A DNA stretch of 64,000 bases from Apiosordaria backusii (Eukaryota > Ascomycota > Sordariomycetes > Sordariales > Lasiosphaeriaceae): contig JAUKTV010000015.1 of assembly GCA_030549205.1 (NCBI GenBank), positions 682,001 through 746,000 of the forward strand. Reading direction: 5' to 3'. The translations under genes were made by a program, and so were the position numbers. Shown one piece after another: positions 11,667 through 22,153 of the stretch (within the stretch, counting starts at the first letter, position 1; each line of letters begins with the position of its first letter). The notes under the pieces were generated by a model that worked only from the letters and a program-made list of their open reading frames with translations, was not told the origin of the DNA and made no database searches.

Positions 11667-12611
11667 ATGAGCTCCCCTCCTGCAAATCTGTCGCCGGAGG
11701 TTGTACCCTTCCCCGACACAGAGTTCGCCAGCAATTACCCCGGCAAGCTGCTTCCGTCATCCGCCGACATTAGAGCACGAAATGAAGCGACTGGCCATCC
11801 TAGAGCAACAAATCGAAACACCCCGCCACCAGTGCGGATTCCTGAGCTTGGCCTTCTCGTCAAGTACGGCACCAAGGTCACCGAGACAGAGATGGAAACA
11901 CAGCGCTACGTTTATCGGCGGCTGCAGGGGTTGGTCCCAGTGCCACAGGTCCTCGGCTGGGCTGAAGACGACCACCAAGGCTTCATATACATGTCACTGA
12001 TTGATGCTCCGACGTTGGCTGAGCGCTGGAATGGGTTAAGTGAGTCTGAGCGGCACTCTATTTGCCATGAGCTGCATGAGCTGGTGCAAAGATGGAGAGA
12101 GCTGGAGCAAGACCCGGAAGAAGTCTATATAGGTACGCTGAGATCTACGTGTCACGAATCGCGATGGATCTAAACATGAGCTAATTTGTTTGCCTCCACA
12201 GGAGCGGTTGGAAAACGGCCACTTAACGACATCCTCATCAAAGACAAAAGCGACTTATACGGCCCCTGGGTGGGCAGTGATGCTGTACGGATCTTCCAGG
12301 AGGCCTGCTACATAGACCTTGATGATGATGCACCTATCGTCTTCACACATGGTGATCTTGTTCCCTGCAACATCCTCGTAACAGAGGGAGAAAACCCCAA
12401 GGTGGCTGCCATCATCGACTGGGCCCAAGCTGGGTGGTATCCTTCATACTGGGAATGGTGCAAAGCCAAATGGGTCGCGATGCCGCAAAATGATATGGAT
12501 CGCGCCGAGCAGGAGCTTTGGAAGCAAGACTATCTGCCTCTAATCATGCAGCCGCTACCAGAAACCACGGTCTATCATCCATGGTTTTATTTTGCGCTAT
12601 CCAACCTCTGA
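11667..12611 (+). CDS. Aminoglycoside-phosphotransferase (APH)-fold kinase
   Basis: Two exons (11667-12132, 12202-12611) around a 69-nt intron (GTACGC...ACAG) in phase 1, giving 291 aa. It has the APH/choline-kinase fold signatures: the catalytic loop FTHGDLVPCNILV (HGDxxxxN) and the metal-binding IIDWAQAGW, in the usual order. The N-lobe carries RIPELGLLVKYGTKVTETEM, with the ATP-binding lysine likely in LLVKYG. Length is normal for the large fungal APH-like family, most of which have no known substrate; antibiotic resistance is not implied. No signal peptide is seen. It neighbours secreted plant-wall enzymes, with no obvious functional link. Confidence 0.85.
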
Positions 12612-12964
12612 GTCGTAGGCAGCATGTCACGCAGAGCACCTGTAACGAATGGGGTCGGGAAGGTCAAACGTGGGAATTCTGTCTCACAACCCTTACCAAC
12701 ATTTAGATTTCTCAAAAGCACACCTCTGCTGGGCAGTGTGGAGAGCGCTCGGATATCCGGGACACGGCGGCCAAGATAAGATCTTGTCGGGAGGGACTTT
12801 ACCCATGAGGTTGCTGTAGCTCTAATAGGTAGGTAGGCTTGAGGAATTTATCCAATAACCCCGCACGCTGGACCCGGTCGCTGGAACCAAACAGCACCTC
12901 CTTAAATGGATAGTCCCCAGCTAAGGCCGCCCAACGGTCCCATGCAGGCCGTGTTTCACCGTTC
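12612..12964. other. Intergenic, promoter of the esterase
   Basis: 353 bp between same-strand genes. No conserved element recognised apart from taggtaggtagg near 12828. Confidence 0.4.
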
Positions 12965-14341
12965 ATGTTGTCGATGATCAACATGATTCTTCCCATCTTT
13001 CTTGCGTTGGGAATCCTGTTGCCACTGCAAGCTTTCGCTTCGGTCACTATCCGCAAGACAGGTCGCGCACCCACTGGCCACGAGGTCGACTTCCGCTATG
13101 TTAACACGACAGCAAAGCGGGTTCTGATCGGCGGTGGAATTCAGCCATTCACAGACCAATTCCACACGACGGGAACATCATTCCGTTTCAACGGTCGATA
13201 TGACCCTCATGACTATCAGCCTGGGGATTTCTATGTCAGCAATCCTTCGCCTCAATTGCCAGCCCAACCTCTGTACAAATGGCCCTATGAGATGAAAGCA
13301 TCCGAAGATGGTGTCTGGACCTACACAGCACCTCTCCCAAGCGGCATCTACAGCTTTGCCTACCTAGTCAACTGCAACTACGCACCCAACTGCAGCATCG
13401 ACACAGGCCACCTCGTCATCGACCCCGATCTACCACCATTCCAGAACGTGCAAGGTGACCAAGTAGCATCAAGTTTCCAAGTCCCCTTCGACGCCGAATT
13501 CCAATCATCGCCTGAACTTAACACCAACTTCGACTACGCCCTCGACGCACCAGAAGGTCACCGCGGTGTAGTTAAAACAGTCAATTACACCTCCCCCGGC
13601 TCTATCCACCCCGCCCCCGACGTCCACGACTTTTCCATCTACCTCCCAGCCGAGTACGGAACCCTACCCGGGAAGAAGTACCCCCTCCTCTACCTCTCCC
13701 ACGGCGCAGGCGGCAACGGCGCCGACTGGGAAAACCTCGGCCGCATGAGCCACATCATGGACAACCTCATCCGCCTAGGTCAAATCCTCCCCACAGTCGT
13801 AGTAACCCCCTCCTTCTACAACCTCGACTCCCAATACGGGAAATTCATCTACGGCAATAAATCCCATAGCGTCCCCATCCCACCCGCTCCCCACGTCCGC
13901 GAGAACTTTGAGAAGTACCTCTTCCCCTGGGTCGAGGAGCACTACGACGTCTGCCAAAACGCCAGTTGTCGCGCTTTTGCCGGGTTGTCGATGGGAGGGG
14001 TGCTGACGTATGAGATGTTTGTTAATGCTACGGATAGGTTTGACTACTATGGGATGTTCTCGCCTGCTACGAACGCGCCGTATATTGATGCTGCGTCTGT
14101 GGCGGCGAACCCGGGGTTGTTGAGGAAGGGGATCATGGTTGCGTATGGGCTGTATGATTTTGTTTTTCCGCAGGCGAGGGAGCTGCAGACGGCACTGGAT
14201 GCGGTGGGGATACGGTATATTAATCGGGTTACGCCTTTTGGGAGTCATTATTGGAATACGTGGCAGGATGAGCTTTGGTGGTTTGGGGTTAAGGTGCTTT
14301 GGAAGCCATTACCTTTTGGGGTACAAACTGGGAGAGGTTGA
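12965..14341 (+). CDS. Secreted esterase, CE1 / esterase-D fold
   Basis: Single exon, 458 aa. The N-terminus has a signal peptide (hydrophobic ILPIFLALGILLPLQAFAS). Residues 25-200 form a beta-rich N-terminal domain that precedes the hydrolase. The alpha/beta hydrolase part follows: YPLLYLSHGAGG (oxyanion strand), the nucleophile elbow AGLSMGG with the catalytic Ser, a probable acid in VAYGLYDF and the His in GSHYWNTW. This is the layout of CE1 feruloyl/acetyl esterases and related esterase-D proteins; the exact substrate cannot be read from sequence. N-glycosylation sequons (NTT, NCS, NYT, NKS, NAS, NAT) fit secretion. Synonymous codon use drifts from C-ending in the first two-thirds to G/T-ending in the last. 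It converges with a GH62 gene 183 bp away, suggesting both act on arabinoxylan side chains. Confidence 0.85.
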   Translation: MLSMINMILPIFLALGILLPLQAFASVTIRKTGRAPTGHEVDFRYVNTTAKRVLIGGGIQPFTDQFHTTGTSFRFNGRYDPHDYQPGDFYVSNPSPQLPAQPLYKWPYEMKASEDGVWTYTAPLPSGIYSFAYLVNCNYAPNCSIDTGHLVIDPDLPPFQNVQGDQVASSFQVPFDAEFQSSPELNTNFDYALDAPEGHRGVVKTVNYTSPGSIHPAPDVHDFSIYLPAEYGTLPGKKYPLLYLSHGAGGNGADWENLGRMSHIMDNLIRLGQILPTVVVTPSFYNLDSQYGKFIYGNKSHSVPIPPAPHVRENFEKYLFPWVEEHYDVCQNASCRAFAGLSMGGVLTYEMFVNATDRFDYYGMFSPATNAPYIDAASVAANPGLLRKGIMVAYGLYDFVFPQARELQTALDAVGIRYINRVTPFGSHYWNTWQDELWWFGVKVLWKPLPFGVQTGRG

Positions 14342-14524
14342 ACGATGTAAAGGATTGAAATATGTACTGAGAAGTGCCTAGGTACCTTAGGTAACATTGA
14401 TGTGCTAATGAAACATCCCCTGAATTTTCAACCACATGATCGATATATCGAACCCTGACAAGACATCCCACAGTTCACGGTTGACACATACTTATCGATG
14501 ATCGTTCATTTCTCGATTATGCCA

Positions 14525-15759
14525 TCACAAGCATTGTGAGTACCCTGAAAGTAACTTGTTAGCAACATTTCTGCGCGTGATTCAGGTATCAAGTTGAACT
14601 TACATTGGTTAGAAGCGGTGCAAGTATACGGGCTCTCACAACTCGTCGGCCCGGTATACCCCTGCCCACCACACTGCCCCCACCTCGGCACCGTCGCCCC
14701 TCCCGTCGGCTGCGGCGTCGACCCACCCGCCGTCGTCGTCGGAGCCGGATTAGACGAACCAGCACCGGGATTCTGGAGCGTCAACACACCCGGCCTGTAC
14801 GGCAACAAGTTGTACTCATTGCTCGTCCCCGACCTGCCCTGGTACAGCAACTGCAAGTTGCAAGGATCAACCAAGAACCTCTCATCATTGCTCGACCTGA
14901 CCAGATCACCATGGCTGATATCATTCGTCCAGGTCGTGCCGCTGTTGGCCTTGCCAGCGAAGGAGTTGCTCTCGCTCGCGGCGTTGGGAGTCCACGACCC
15001 GCCGAGGTTGGTGGTGGTGTAAGAGCGGAAGTAGCGGCCAGTGGCACCGATGGACTCGATGATCATGAGGTACTGGGTTGGGGAGGTGCCTTGGAGGGTG
15101 TACACTTGGACGGCCTCGAAGAAGTCGTTCTTGGCGCCGTTGAAGATGATCGTGGGAGTGCCGAAGTTGCCCGGGAAGTTGGAGAGGGGCATGACGGAGC
15201 GGTAGATGCGGCCGTTGTCGCCAGCGAAGAAGAGGTACATGTTATTGTTGTCGGCGATGAGCGTTTGGTCGATGGGGCCGGTGTCGGAGTTGCTGATGGT
15301 GCCGGAGAAGAGAGGCTGGGCGGCTGACCAGCTGTTGGGGTTGGTCGGGTCGGAGGAGGTGCGGTAGGAGAAGGCTGTTGGGCCCCATTGGTAGGCCAGG
15401 ACCCAGACGTTCTTGGGGCGGAAGTAGAAGAGCGTCGGTGCGACGGCGGCATTGTTCATTTGGTTCTGGCTGGCTCTGCCCATGTCGGTCCAGTTTTTGA
15501 AGAGACCAAAGTTCATGGAGCCATAGTTGCGGCCGTCGTGGTATGTGCCGTAGACGAGGTGCTGGCCGTTATACGGGACGTATGTGAAGTCTTTGAGGGA
15601 AACCCAGCCTGACTTTGGCTGCGCGAGCATTCCGGAGTCTCTCCATCTGTAGGTAGTTGGCAGACTGCACGCAGCTTCCGCGCCGGGGATTGATGCCAAC
15701 CCAAGCAGAGACAGGGTTGCCAGTGCGGTTGGGCTGAGCATGCCGGAGTTGATTCTCAT
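14525..15759 (-). CDS. GH62 alpha-L-arabinofuranosidase with C-terminal CBM1
   Basis: Two exons: 15759-14604 and a 20-base last exon 14544-14525, joined across a 59-nt intron (GTAAGT...TTTCAG). The splice is certain because it completes the CBM1 ending NQWYSQCL. The 391-aa product has a signal peptide (about residues 1-29, ending GAEA|A), then a GH62 five-bladed propeller (YRWRDSGMLAQPKSGWVSLK, WVLAYQWGPTAF, GPIDQTLI, FFEAVQVYTL, DISHGDLVR), a Pro/Thr/Gly linker (PAPTTTAGGSTPQPTGG) and a CBM1 with its four Cys and aromatic residues (WGQCGGQGYTGPTSC). It releases arabinose from arabinoxylan outside the cell; the CBM1 binds cellulose. Catalytic Asp/Glu candidates lie in TYRWRDSG, GPIDQ and DFFEA. 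Confidence 0.95.
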
Positions 15760-15840
15760 TGTGACGATTGGCTGTTCGGATGAGAGGCTGGATGGCTGGC
15801 AGATCAACCTGAGGAGGGATGGAAAACGAAGCTGGTCTCC

Positions 15841-15848
15841 TTTATATA
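15841..15848 (-). promoter_or_regulatory. TATA-like box of the GH62 gene
   Basis: TATATAAA on the minus strand, 82 bp upstream of the GH62 start codon, a normal distance for a strongly regulated secreted-enzyme gene. Identification rests on motif and position only. Confidence 0.45.
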
Positions 15849-17504
15849 CCTGGAGAAGACCCTCTTCGACCTCTCCACGGGGCTTCAGTTCGAACTGCCA
15901 TGGCCTCCACCAAATCGGGCATATTTCTCCGTCAACAAAGCGCAACAATGATGTTGGGTACAACTGCCGAATATTTTTTTTCTACATCATGAGTTCATCG
16001 CCCTTAGGCGCTGCCCAGGTATACCCTGGCGGCCAAGGTGAAACGGAGATCAGTTGTCGAGGCAAAACGACGATGTAACCCGACACTCCACACTTCACTG
16101 CAAAAATGTCAGTATCCGCGCTGAAGCCGGGTTGGCGGGCCTTCGCGTAGCCATTACAGCCTCACCTCTCAAAGTCAAGAAGCTGGGGAAAAGCATGGAG
16201 CGAGATCCTAGCCGCTTGGTGGGCCTTAGAATTTCCGGACCAGTGTAGATGCGCTCCAATGACGAAGTGACGGCCAATGAGGCTTGCTTCCGTGTCCGTT
16301 TATGAACAAAGCCTGCCGGATAACTGTCCACTTTTGGTCTCGGAAGAACGTGTTGCAAGATCCGATCCAGAATGGGAAGCCGATGCAACGCTGATGCAGG
16401 ACTGACTGTCCTCGGTATCTCCACACGTTGGAAGTTAGGACAAACTTTCACTGAACCTTGGAATGATGAAGCTATCAAAGCTAATCATTCCATTCATGTT
16501 GTCAGATTGTTAGGAGGCAGCCAGTTTTGGCGCAGAGGCCAAAGCAGGGGGTGTTCGCAGGCAAGCGATGTGACTAGCAGTTGGGAAAGATGAAATAAGG
16601 TAGAGTGGAAACATATGGCCCCACCTAGAAACAGCTATTAGTCGACTGAAAATTATTTACCTTGGCTGTGTGTATAAAGATTGGACATTAGAAAGGTTTA
16701 ACATAATTATTAACCAGGCATGGAGACGCGTTTAGAAGTGGAGCTTCAGGCTTTAACCGACCAAAATCCCGAACACAGGTACCTTAGTAGATGTATTCCG
16801 GGTCAAAAGCGACTATAGCAGGAAGCTCTTGTGAAGATCAAATCAAAGGCCTCACGGCAGGCTCAAGATCGTTGCCGAGGAGCTATGCCACCCGGGGTCA
16901 GGGCTGTGTTATGGGCGTAGTCCATGTGATTGGTATTTCGCCAGGATGACACGGCGCAGGAAGCTCCAGTCATCATAATTGTGTGATTCTCTAGGTACTG
17001 AGCGTCAAGATAATTTTGGACATGACTGGGGTAAGGTAATCGAAGCGGAATCAGGACGGCCTGTTATCCGGGCAAGCATCGCTTTCAGGTAGCTAGGTAC
17101 CTTCCAAGTACTTACCTCTTGCCCATTGTCCGAGCCTTCACTAGGTGAACATCTTTAAGCCAGCATTTCATGTTTTCAATGAGGTTTCTACGGTCATAGT
17201 AGAAAATTGGTTCCACTCTTTTCGACTTGCACGGAATCTCCTCGCAGAACCATTGTAATTAGGTACCTACACTTAGACACCGAGAATGTGTAAAAACCAC
17301 GTTGGGTTACCTAGGCACGCCTCGCTCCCCTTCACCGTGTTATCAGCCCCCCAACAGCTATCAAAGATCAAGCCTCCTGTACGAGCTACATCGGCGCTTG
17401 TGAATAAACGTCACTATCTCCATGCAAAGGAGCCATGGAATTAAATCAAAGGCCCACAAGTACAACTCAATAAAGGCCGCAAAAACAACGTACCAGCTTG
17501 CGGT
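15849..17504. other. Long intergenic region, nothing recognised
   Basis: About 1.65 kb upstream of the GH62 gene. It has several TACCTAGGTA-like words (near 16779, 17095, 17262, 17310) but no ORF with family resemblance. It probably includes the GH62 promoter. Confidence 0.35.
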
Positions 17505-17972
17505 TCATGTTTGCGGAGTCCCAATGTCCCGTTTGCTTCCAGCCACTATTGCCCCACCGATCCGGCACACTTCGATATCGTAGGGATCTGCTAGAATGCC
17601 GCACTGGACTCCCTAGTTACCAATTCGGGTCAGATAGTCGAGGCAGGCTGCTGCATCTGCTGCCTGTTCCACGGGAGATCAACGTTAACGACCACTCCCC
17701 AGCTTGATCAGAGAGAAGGCATTGTGACAGCAAGCATACCGGTGCTTCTTTAAATGCCTGCTGACACGCAGCTCTTTTGTGAAGGCCGCTATTGAAAGAC
17801 GCCACGTTCGCAGCCATAGCAGCTGCAACGGCTTCAGTGGGCGTGAGAGCCGTGTCGGGGTTGGCAATGATATCTTCTACCCATTGTACCCAGGAAAAGG
17901 TAGGGGGCTGGTTGGTGCTGGGGCGGCGACAGCGGAGATTGCTAAGAACGATACGGTGAAGAAATTGACCAT
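17505..17972 (-). pseudogene. Degenerate small secreted protein gene
   Basis: The ATG at 17972 opens a clear signal peptide (MVNFFTVSFLAISAVAAPAP) but hits TAG 32 codons on. A one-base change of frame near 17890 continues into a sequence typical of small secreted ascomycete proteins (EDIIANPDTALTPTEAVAAA, SFNSGLHKRAACQ). A phase-0 intron 17739-17664 (GTATGC...ACAG) leads to AAACLDYLTRIGN, then an in-frame TAG, then GVQCGILADPYDIEVCRIGG and a final stop at 17505. The conserved Cys residues are still present. So there are two independent lesions, a frameshift and a nonsense codon. A sequencing error could explain the first but not easily the second. Function unknown, effector-like. Confidence 0.6.
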
Positions 17973-18780
17973 TGTGTTTGAGATCTGATTTTAAGAGACG
18001 GCGAAGTTGGAAGTGTAGATGATGAGGATGAAGGAAAATGATCCCCAGCTGGCAAAGCAGGTATGATAGGTATATATACCTATTCGAGGTTTTTGTCTTG
18101 GTGGTGGTAGCCTAGCCTTACCTTTGTCTGGTCGATCTTCTTAGCAGAGCCTTGATCGTTAAGGTCAGGTACCTACCGACGGCAAGGTGACATTGATGCA
18201 CCCCTGAACGCATACGTATGCGGCGTAGCTGTCAATGTCGACTGATACACAGGTGGGCGATTAACTCATCATATATTAGGTCCAAGATTAATTGCTTGAT
18301 ACTATTGGTTTGTTGTTTACGACCAAGTGCCCTTGATACGGTAGCTAGAGCAAAGTCTCCGCGACTCAGACTTTGATAGCCCGTTCACCATCAACATTAT
18401 CAGATTATGATGCCGCTTTAGCCGCATAATCAAGGCCAGCATAGTATTTTAGTAAATCCCGGCATACTGGGATGCCTAGTCGTATTACACAGAAGAGGAG
18501 AAGAGAGCCTCAAACAACTCAGCGGTAGTCGAATATTGGATCACCCTGCAAGTCTTATCTTCTACGATATGCAATGCGAAGTAGTCCAAACGGTGGAGAC
18601 AAACTGTAACAAGCGACGTCAACAGGTGGTATGCGCATTGCGGTTGTCCAAAAGCCTCCAGCAATGGGAGAATTTTATTTTCATTGAAAAGAGATCTAAT
18701 ACAACAATAACAGTAGCGATAAACATCAGCAGCCCAATACCAAACCCTGATAGGTTTCAAAGAAATAATCATCCATCAAC
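17973..18780. other. Intergenic, nothing recognised
   Basis: Promoter side of the broken secreted-protein gene (gtatatataccta near 18068) followed by AT-leaning sequence. Short ORFs on both strands show no family resemblance. Confidence 0.4.
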
Positions 18781-18875
18781 CATCTCAAAACTCATCAATC
18801 ATCTCAAAACTCATCAACCATCTCAAAACTCATCACCCATCTCAAAACTCATCACCCATCTCAAAACTCATCACC
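18781..18875. repeat. Five-unit 19-bp tandem repeat
   Basis: Five consecutive units of catctcaaaactcatcacc (last bases vary: aat, aac, acc, acc, acc). The last unit overlaps the stop codon of the minus-strand gene ending at 18861, so repeat turnover could move that gene's C-terminus. Confidence 0.9.
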
Positions 18876-20114
18876 CACCCCCCAATTCCCCCAAGGCACC
18901 GACTTCCTCCCACCCCCCACCCTCCGAGTACCTCTAAATTCCTCCCTATCATGATAGACCCAATCATCAACCCCCACCCTGGTCTCTCTCTCCTCCCTCT
19001 CCCAAACCGTCTCATAACCGTCATCTCTACGACGAGACCTCGACCGCCTTGTCTCCTTCCGAAACCGACTGCTCGATCTGTACCGAGCTCTCTCTCCTCC
19101 TCCAATCCAATCATTAACCTTCTGTTTCGACCGCTCTATCTCCTTCTCTTGCTGTTTGATCTCTTTCTCCCTGTGAGAGTCATTTCGCATGTACGAGGTA
19201 GACGACACCGGGCTCCAAGGAGGCAGGGTAGACAGCGAGATGGTAGGGGAAGTTGTCGCAGTGGGAGAAGAAGGCGTGGGAGAGTAGAAGTAAGGCCTGG
19301 AGGCAGGCTGCATGAATGGGTTCTGGTAGACCTCCCTTCCTGTGTTTGGGTTGTCGTTGATGTCAGGGGAGGGACGTCGGAGCTGGAACCGTCTTTCGAG
19401 TCTTTGCAGCTGTTTGTTCTCGGGATTGCTGATCTCTTCGGTGCTGTTGCTGGTTGAAGTAGAAGTGGAATAAGTAGACGAAGGCGATGAGACCAATGGT
19501 GCTGGGGCCGGGGTAGTGGGACTGGAAGTGGGAGTCGCGAAAGAAACGTGCTGCTGCTGCTGCTGCTGCTGCTGCTGTGCCTTCCTCTCCTTCCTCCGCT
19601 GTTTACGCTCCATCTTCTCCTTTTCGCGTAGGTAGAACTGTTCCAAGTGGTATCTCTCACGTTCTTTTTCAACCTCGCGCCGGTGTTGCTCCCGGAGAAC
19701 CTCTTCCTGAGCCTTGCGCACTCGCTCTTCCTCGCGCTGTTTGTTTTTGAGGAATAGACGGTGGGCAGTTTCAGTGATGAAGGAGTCTTCGAGGGCTTTG
19801 GCCAGGTCATGTTCTTCGCGAGTGTGCAGGTGGTGGGGCAGTTGTTGCTGGTTTTCGGATTCATGCTCACGGGTTTGTTGGCGTCGTAGCCCTCGGGCGC
19901 GGAGTAGATGTTCAGAACCGGGGTATTCGACGGCTTTTCGGGCGCGCTGAGATGATTGGAGGCCCGCGGGGGCGTCATTCAAGGTAGGGGTTGGAGAAGT
20001 GCGAGGGGAGTGTTGGTGATAGTCATGATCCCAGTAGCCTGAGTTGTTGATGCGGTGATCAACTGAGCTGGACGGCTCCACGGCCGTAGAAGAATAGCTA
20101 CCTGTATGCAGCAT
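18861..20114 (-). CDS. PolyQ, highly charged coiled-coil protein
   Basis: Single exon, 417 aa from the ATG at 20114. No enzyme motif. A long Glu/Arg/Lys-rich helix (about residues 105-185, REEERVRKAQEEVLREQHRR) ends in nine to ten Gln encoded by a CAG repeat. Ser/Thr/Pro-rich disordered sequence follows, then a second charged helix (REKEIKQQEKEIERSKQKV) and an Arg/Ser-rich tail ending in WGNWGVGDEF. Low-complexity fungal proteins of this type are poorly characterised; an RNA-binding or scaffold role would be a guess. The stop codon falls inside a 19-bp tandem repeat. The 522 bp to the F-box gene hold nothing clear. Confidence 0.65.
   Translation of the reverse strand: MLHTGSYSSTAVEPSSSVDHRINNSGYWDHDYHQHSPRTSPTPTLNDAPAGLQSSQRARKAVEYPGSEHLLRARGLRRQQTREHESENQQQLPHHLHTREEHDLAKALEDSFITETAHRLFLKNKQREEERVRKAQEEVLREQHRREVEKERERYHLEQFYLREKEKMERKQRRKERKAQQQQQQQQQHVSFATPTSSPTTPAPAPLVSSPSSTYSTSTSTSNSTEEISNPENKQLQRLERRFQLRRPSPDINDNPNTGREVYQNPFMQPASRPYFYSPTPSSPTATTSPTISLSTLPPWSPVSSTSYMRNDSHREKEIKQQEKEIERSKQKVNDWIGGGERARYRSSSRFRKETRRSRSRRRDDGYETVWEREERETRVGVDDWVYHDREEFRGTRRVGGGRKSVPWGNWGVGDEF
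19551..19577 (-). repeat. (CAG)9 trinucleotide repeat in coding sequence
   Basis: Nine CTG units on the plus strand, coding for the polyglutamine run of the coiled-coil protein. Pure and uninterrupted, so likely length-variable between strains. Confidence 0.9.
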
Positions 20115-20636
20115 GGCGGCGTTCAAGTTGCGATGTGATGGAGATGATGAAATTCGACACTGATTGAGGTTGGCGATCGAACCCAGTGCAAACTTCCAGG
20201 TTGATTAAGAAATTTTTCGTATCATGTGAGGGGCGGCCTGACCTTTTGAGGATGAATTTCCAAGACACCATGCCCTTTGTATGACAGAGAATCTGATATG
20301 ACCGAAGTGTCTGACACATTGTGGCCTGTGTTGAACTGGTTCGGGGAAGCATTCCGCCCTGCAGGTTGGTTAGCTCCATCAACAAAGGAGACATGGTCTA
20401 AGAGGGTTGTCTCTGCACCTAATCAGAGGGTCGATTGTACTTCATGACAGATACAAAGAGCGCAATAATTGTGTTTATTTTACCCATAGCAACGCATGTG
20501 GGATGAATGGAGAGGCACGTACAATGGTTTATGACCAGCTCTCACACACCGGCATTAACCCCCGTTCTACAAAGAAAGAGTGCGTTTTCAGAATATTATA
20601 TGGCTGGAATAAAGTGCGCTACAGCAAGCGTATGTG

Positions 20637-21989
20637 TCAGTTCGGTTTAATGCTGGGTCGATGATAAGGCAAGAATATACCTACCGGATAGATGTATACA
20701 CCTTCTCCGGCTCGTGGCAATGGTCCGAGTTGTACCGCGTCTGGGTCTCTGAGAAATGTCTGCAGCACCGGCGTGCTCAGGGGCCCTTTAAACCGATCAC
20801 CGTCTGCTAAAAGAGTACCCAAGGCAGTAACATTGAGCGAATAAGGCAAAAAGCCGGCTTTGAGATCAGGGAAAAAGTTTTCCCAACTCCGCTGTCCAGA
20901 AACGCCCAGCTCACGCAAGGAACAATTGTTTAGCACAAGGGTCCGAAGCGTCTTCTTATGTCGAAGAAGAAAGTTGAGCAATGTTTGGTATCCGAAAAAT
21001 AGGTTAGCAAGGTGGAGTGTGTGAAGGTGTTGCCAATGTTGCCCCTCTGGGATGAACCACTGAATAGAGTCGGTTCTTTCATGCTTGAGTCCCAGGGTGA
21101 GGGATTGCAGGTTTGTCATGCTTTTGATAATATCTTTAACAACTGTCATCCGAGCATTCTTCATCGGGATATCAATGTTCCAATCCCAAGCTCGATTGGG
21201 ATGAATCTTCCAATCCCAAGCTCGATTGGGAGGGGGTTCATTGCGAAGCAAAATGCCAAAGTGAGTGAGGGTTGAGAGCTGGGCGCCCAGACAGTCCGTT
21301 GCCGCCCATGTCGAGGGAAAAGGCCAGGACGGAAGCTCATATCCTTTAACATCTGACGTAGAATTCGCATGAATGAGGCTCAGAAAACCAGTCTGAACGG
21401 AGGCGAGGCGCTGGAGGGACCCCCCGGCTGCCCGTAGACCTTCAAAAACGGCCTGCAAATGGCGAGCTGTCCTGCTATGATGAGATCTTTTCGCCTCCAG
21501 ATTGAGGTGTTGGTATGCTGATATCCGCCAATCACACATGTCAGTGTTGAGCTCACGGTCGCGATCAGAAGTAACGAAGATCTCCCGAAGGTTGGGAAAT
21601 TTGGGGATCACGTCTCTCCAAAAGGCGATATCCCCATCTTCTGTCATGATCTTGACCTGATTGGAAAATATGGCCATTCGCTCGGCAAAAAATTCGAGGC
21701 GACGGGTAAGAGGCGTTTCTTCGGAAAAGATTCGAGTGTTGTATCTGAGCGACTGCACATATAGCGAGCGGTGATCGTTGGCGATGCTACGCAACACATC
21801 AAAGTCGTCGTCGTGCATACAGAACTTGATGTGTCGAAACACGTATCGATCCGCTACTGCTTTCAAGTCGCGGCACGTTGCGCGGGCCGAGGTGAGATCA
21901 TGACATGAACCCAACGCCCTACATATTATGTCTAGGATCTCACATATCTTGTCCAGGATCTCGGCGGGGAGGTCGACAATTGATAGCAT
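20637..21989 (-). CDS. F-box protein
   Basis: Single exon, 450 aa from the ATG at 21989. The frame extends upstream only through non-ATG codons, and MLSIVDLPAEILDKICEIL is the classic F-box start (LPxEIL). The F-box covers about residues 1-50. The remainder is a leucine-rich, LRR-like helical region (NLQSLTLGLKHERTD, HLHTLHLANLFF, LRTLVLNNCSLREL) typical of fungal F-box proteins that recruit substrates to SCF ubiquitin ligases through Skp1. The substrate is unknown. A 24-bp segment is duplicated in frame (PNRAWDWKIH / PNRAWDWNID). The HET gene starts divergently 164 bp away, so the two share a promoter region. Confidence 0.8.
   Translation of the reverse strand: MLSIVDLPAEILDKICEILDIICRALGSCHDLTSARATCRDLKAVADRYVFRHIKFCMHDDDFDVLRSIANDHRSLYVQSLRYNTRIFSEETPLTRRLEFFAERMAIFSNQVKIMTEDGDIAFWRDVIPKFPNLREIFVTSDRDRELNTDMCDWRISAYQHLNLEAKRSHHSRTARHLQAVFEGLRAAGGSLQRLASVQTGFLSLIHANSTSDVKGYELPSWPFPSTWAATDCLGAQLSTLTHFGILLRNEPPPNRAWDWKIHPNRAWDWNIDIPMKNARMTVVKDIIKSMTNLQSLTLGLKHERTDSIQWFIPEGQHWQHLHTLHLANLFFGYQTLLNFLLRHKKTLRTLVLNNCSLRELGVSGQRSWENFFPDLKAGFLPYSLNVTALGTLLADGDRFKGPLSTPVLQTFLRDPDAVQLGPLPRAGEGVYIYPVGIFLPYHRPSIKPN
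21178..21231. repeat. In-frame direct duplication in the F-box gene
   Basis: The 24-bp word starting ttccaatcccaagctcgatt occurs at 21178-21201 and again at 21208-21231, 30 bp apart. Each copy is internally palindromic (ccaatc...gattgg). The shift is a multiple of three, so the reading frame is kept. Confidence 0.9.
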
Positions 21990-22153
21990 CTTGGGATTTG
22001 AGGCGAGGTCAAGAAAAGGGGTGCAAACCTGAAGCAAACGCACGAAAATCGCGGGGCGGGGTGACCTTCGATTAACTAGGCAGCCCTCCGCAAGGACCAA
22101 CACCTTCAACCCCGCACTGTGTTTGTCAACAGGGACCAACCTTCCAGGTTGTC

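Noticed and set aside
14605..15327. 240-codon plus-strand ORF
   Set aside because: Antisense of the GH62 gene, whose protein is certain.
16095..16593. ORFs on both strands upstream of the GH62 gene
   Set aside because: Each is the shadow of another open frame; no recognisable protein.
17865..17920. Intron instead of frameshift in the small secreted protein gene
   Set aside because: Possible GT...AG pairs in this stretch do not restore phase to the downstream frame, and a later in-frame TAG remains anyway.
18781..18875. CRISPR-like array
   Set aside because: Units are directly contiguous with no spacers, in a eukaryotic genome.
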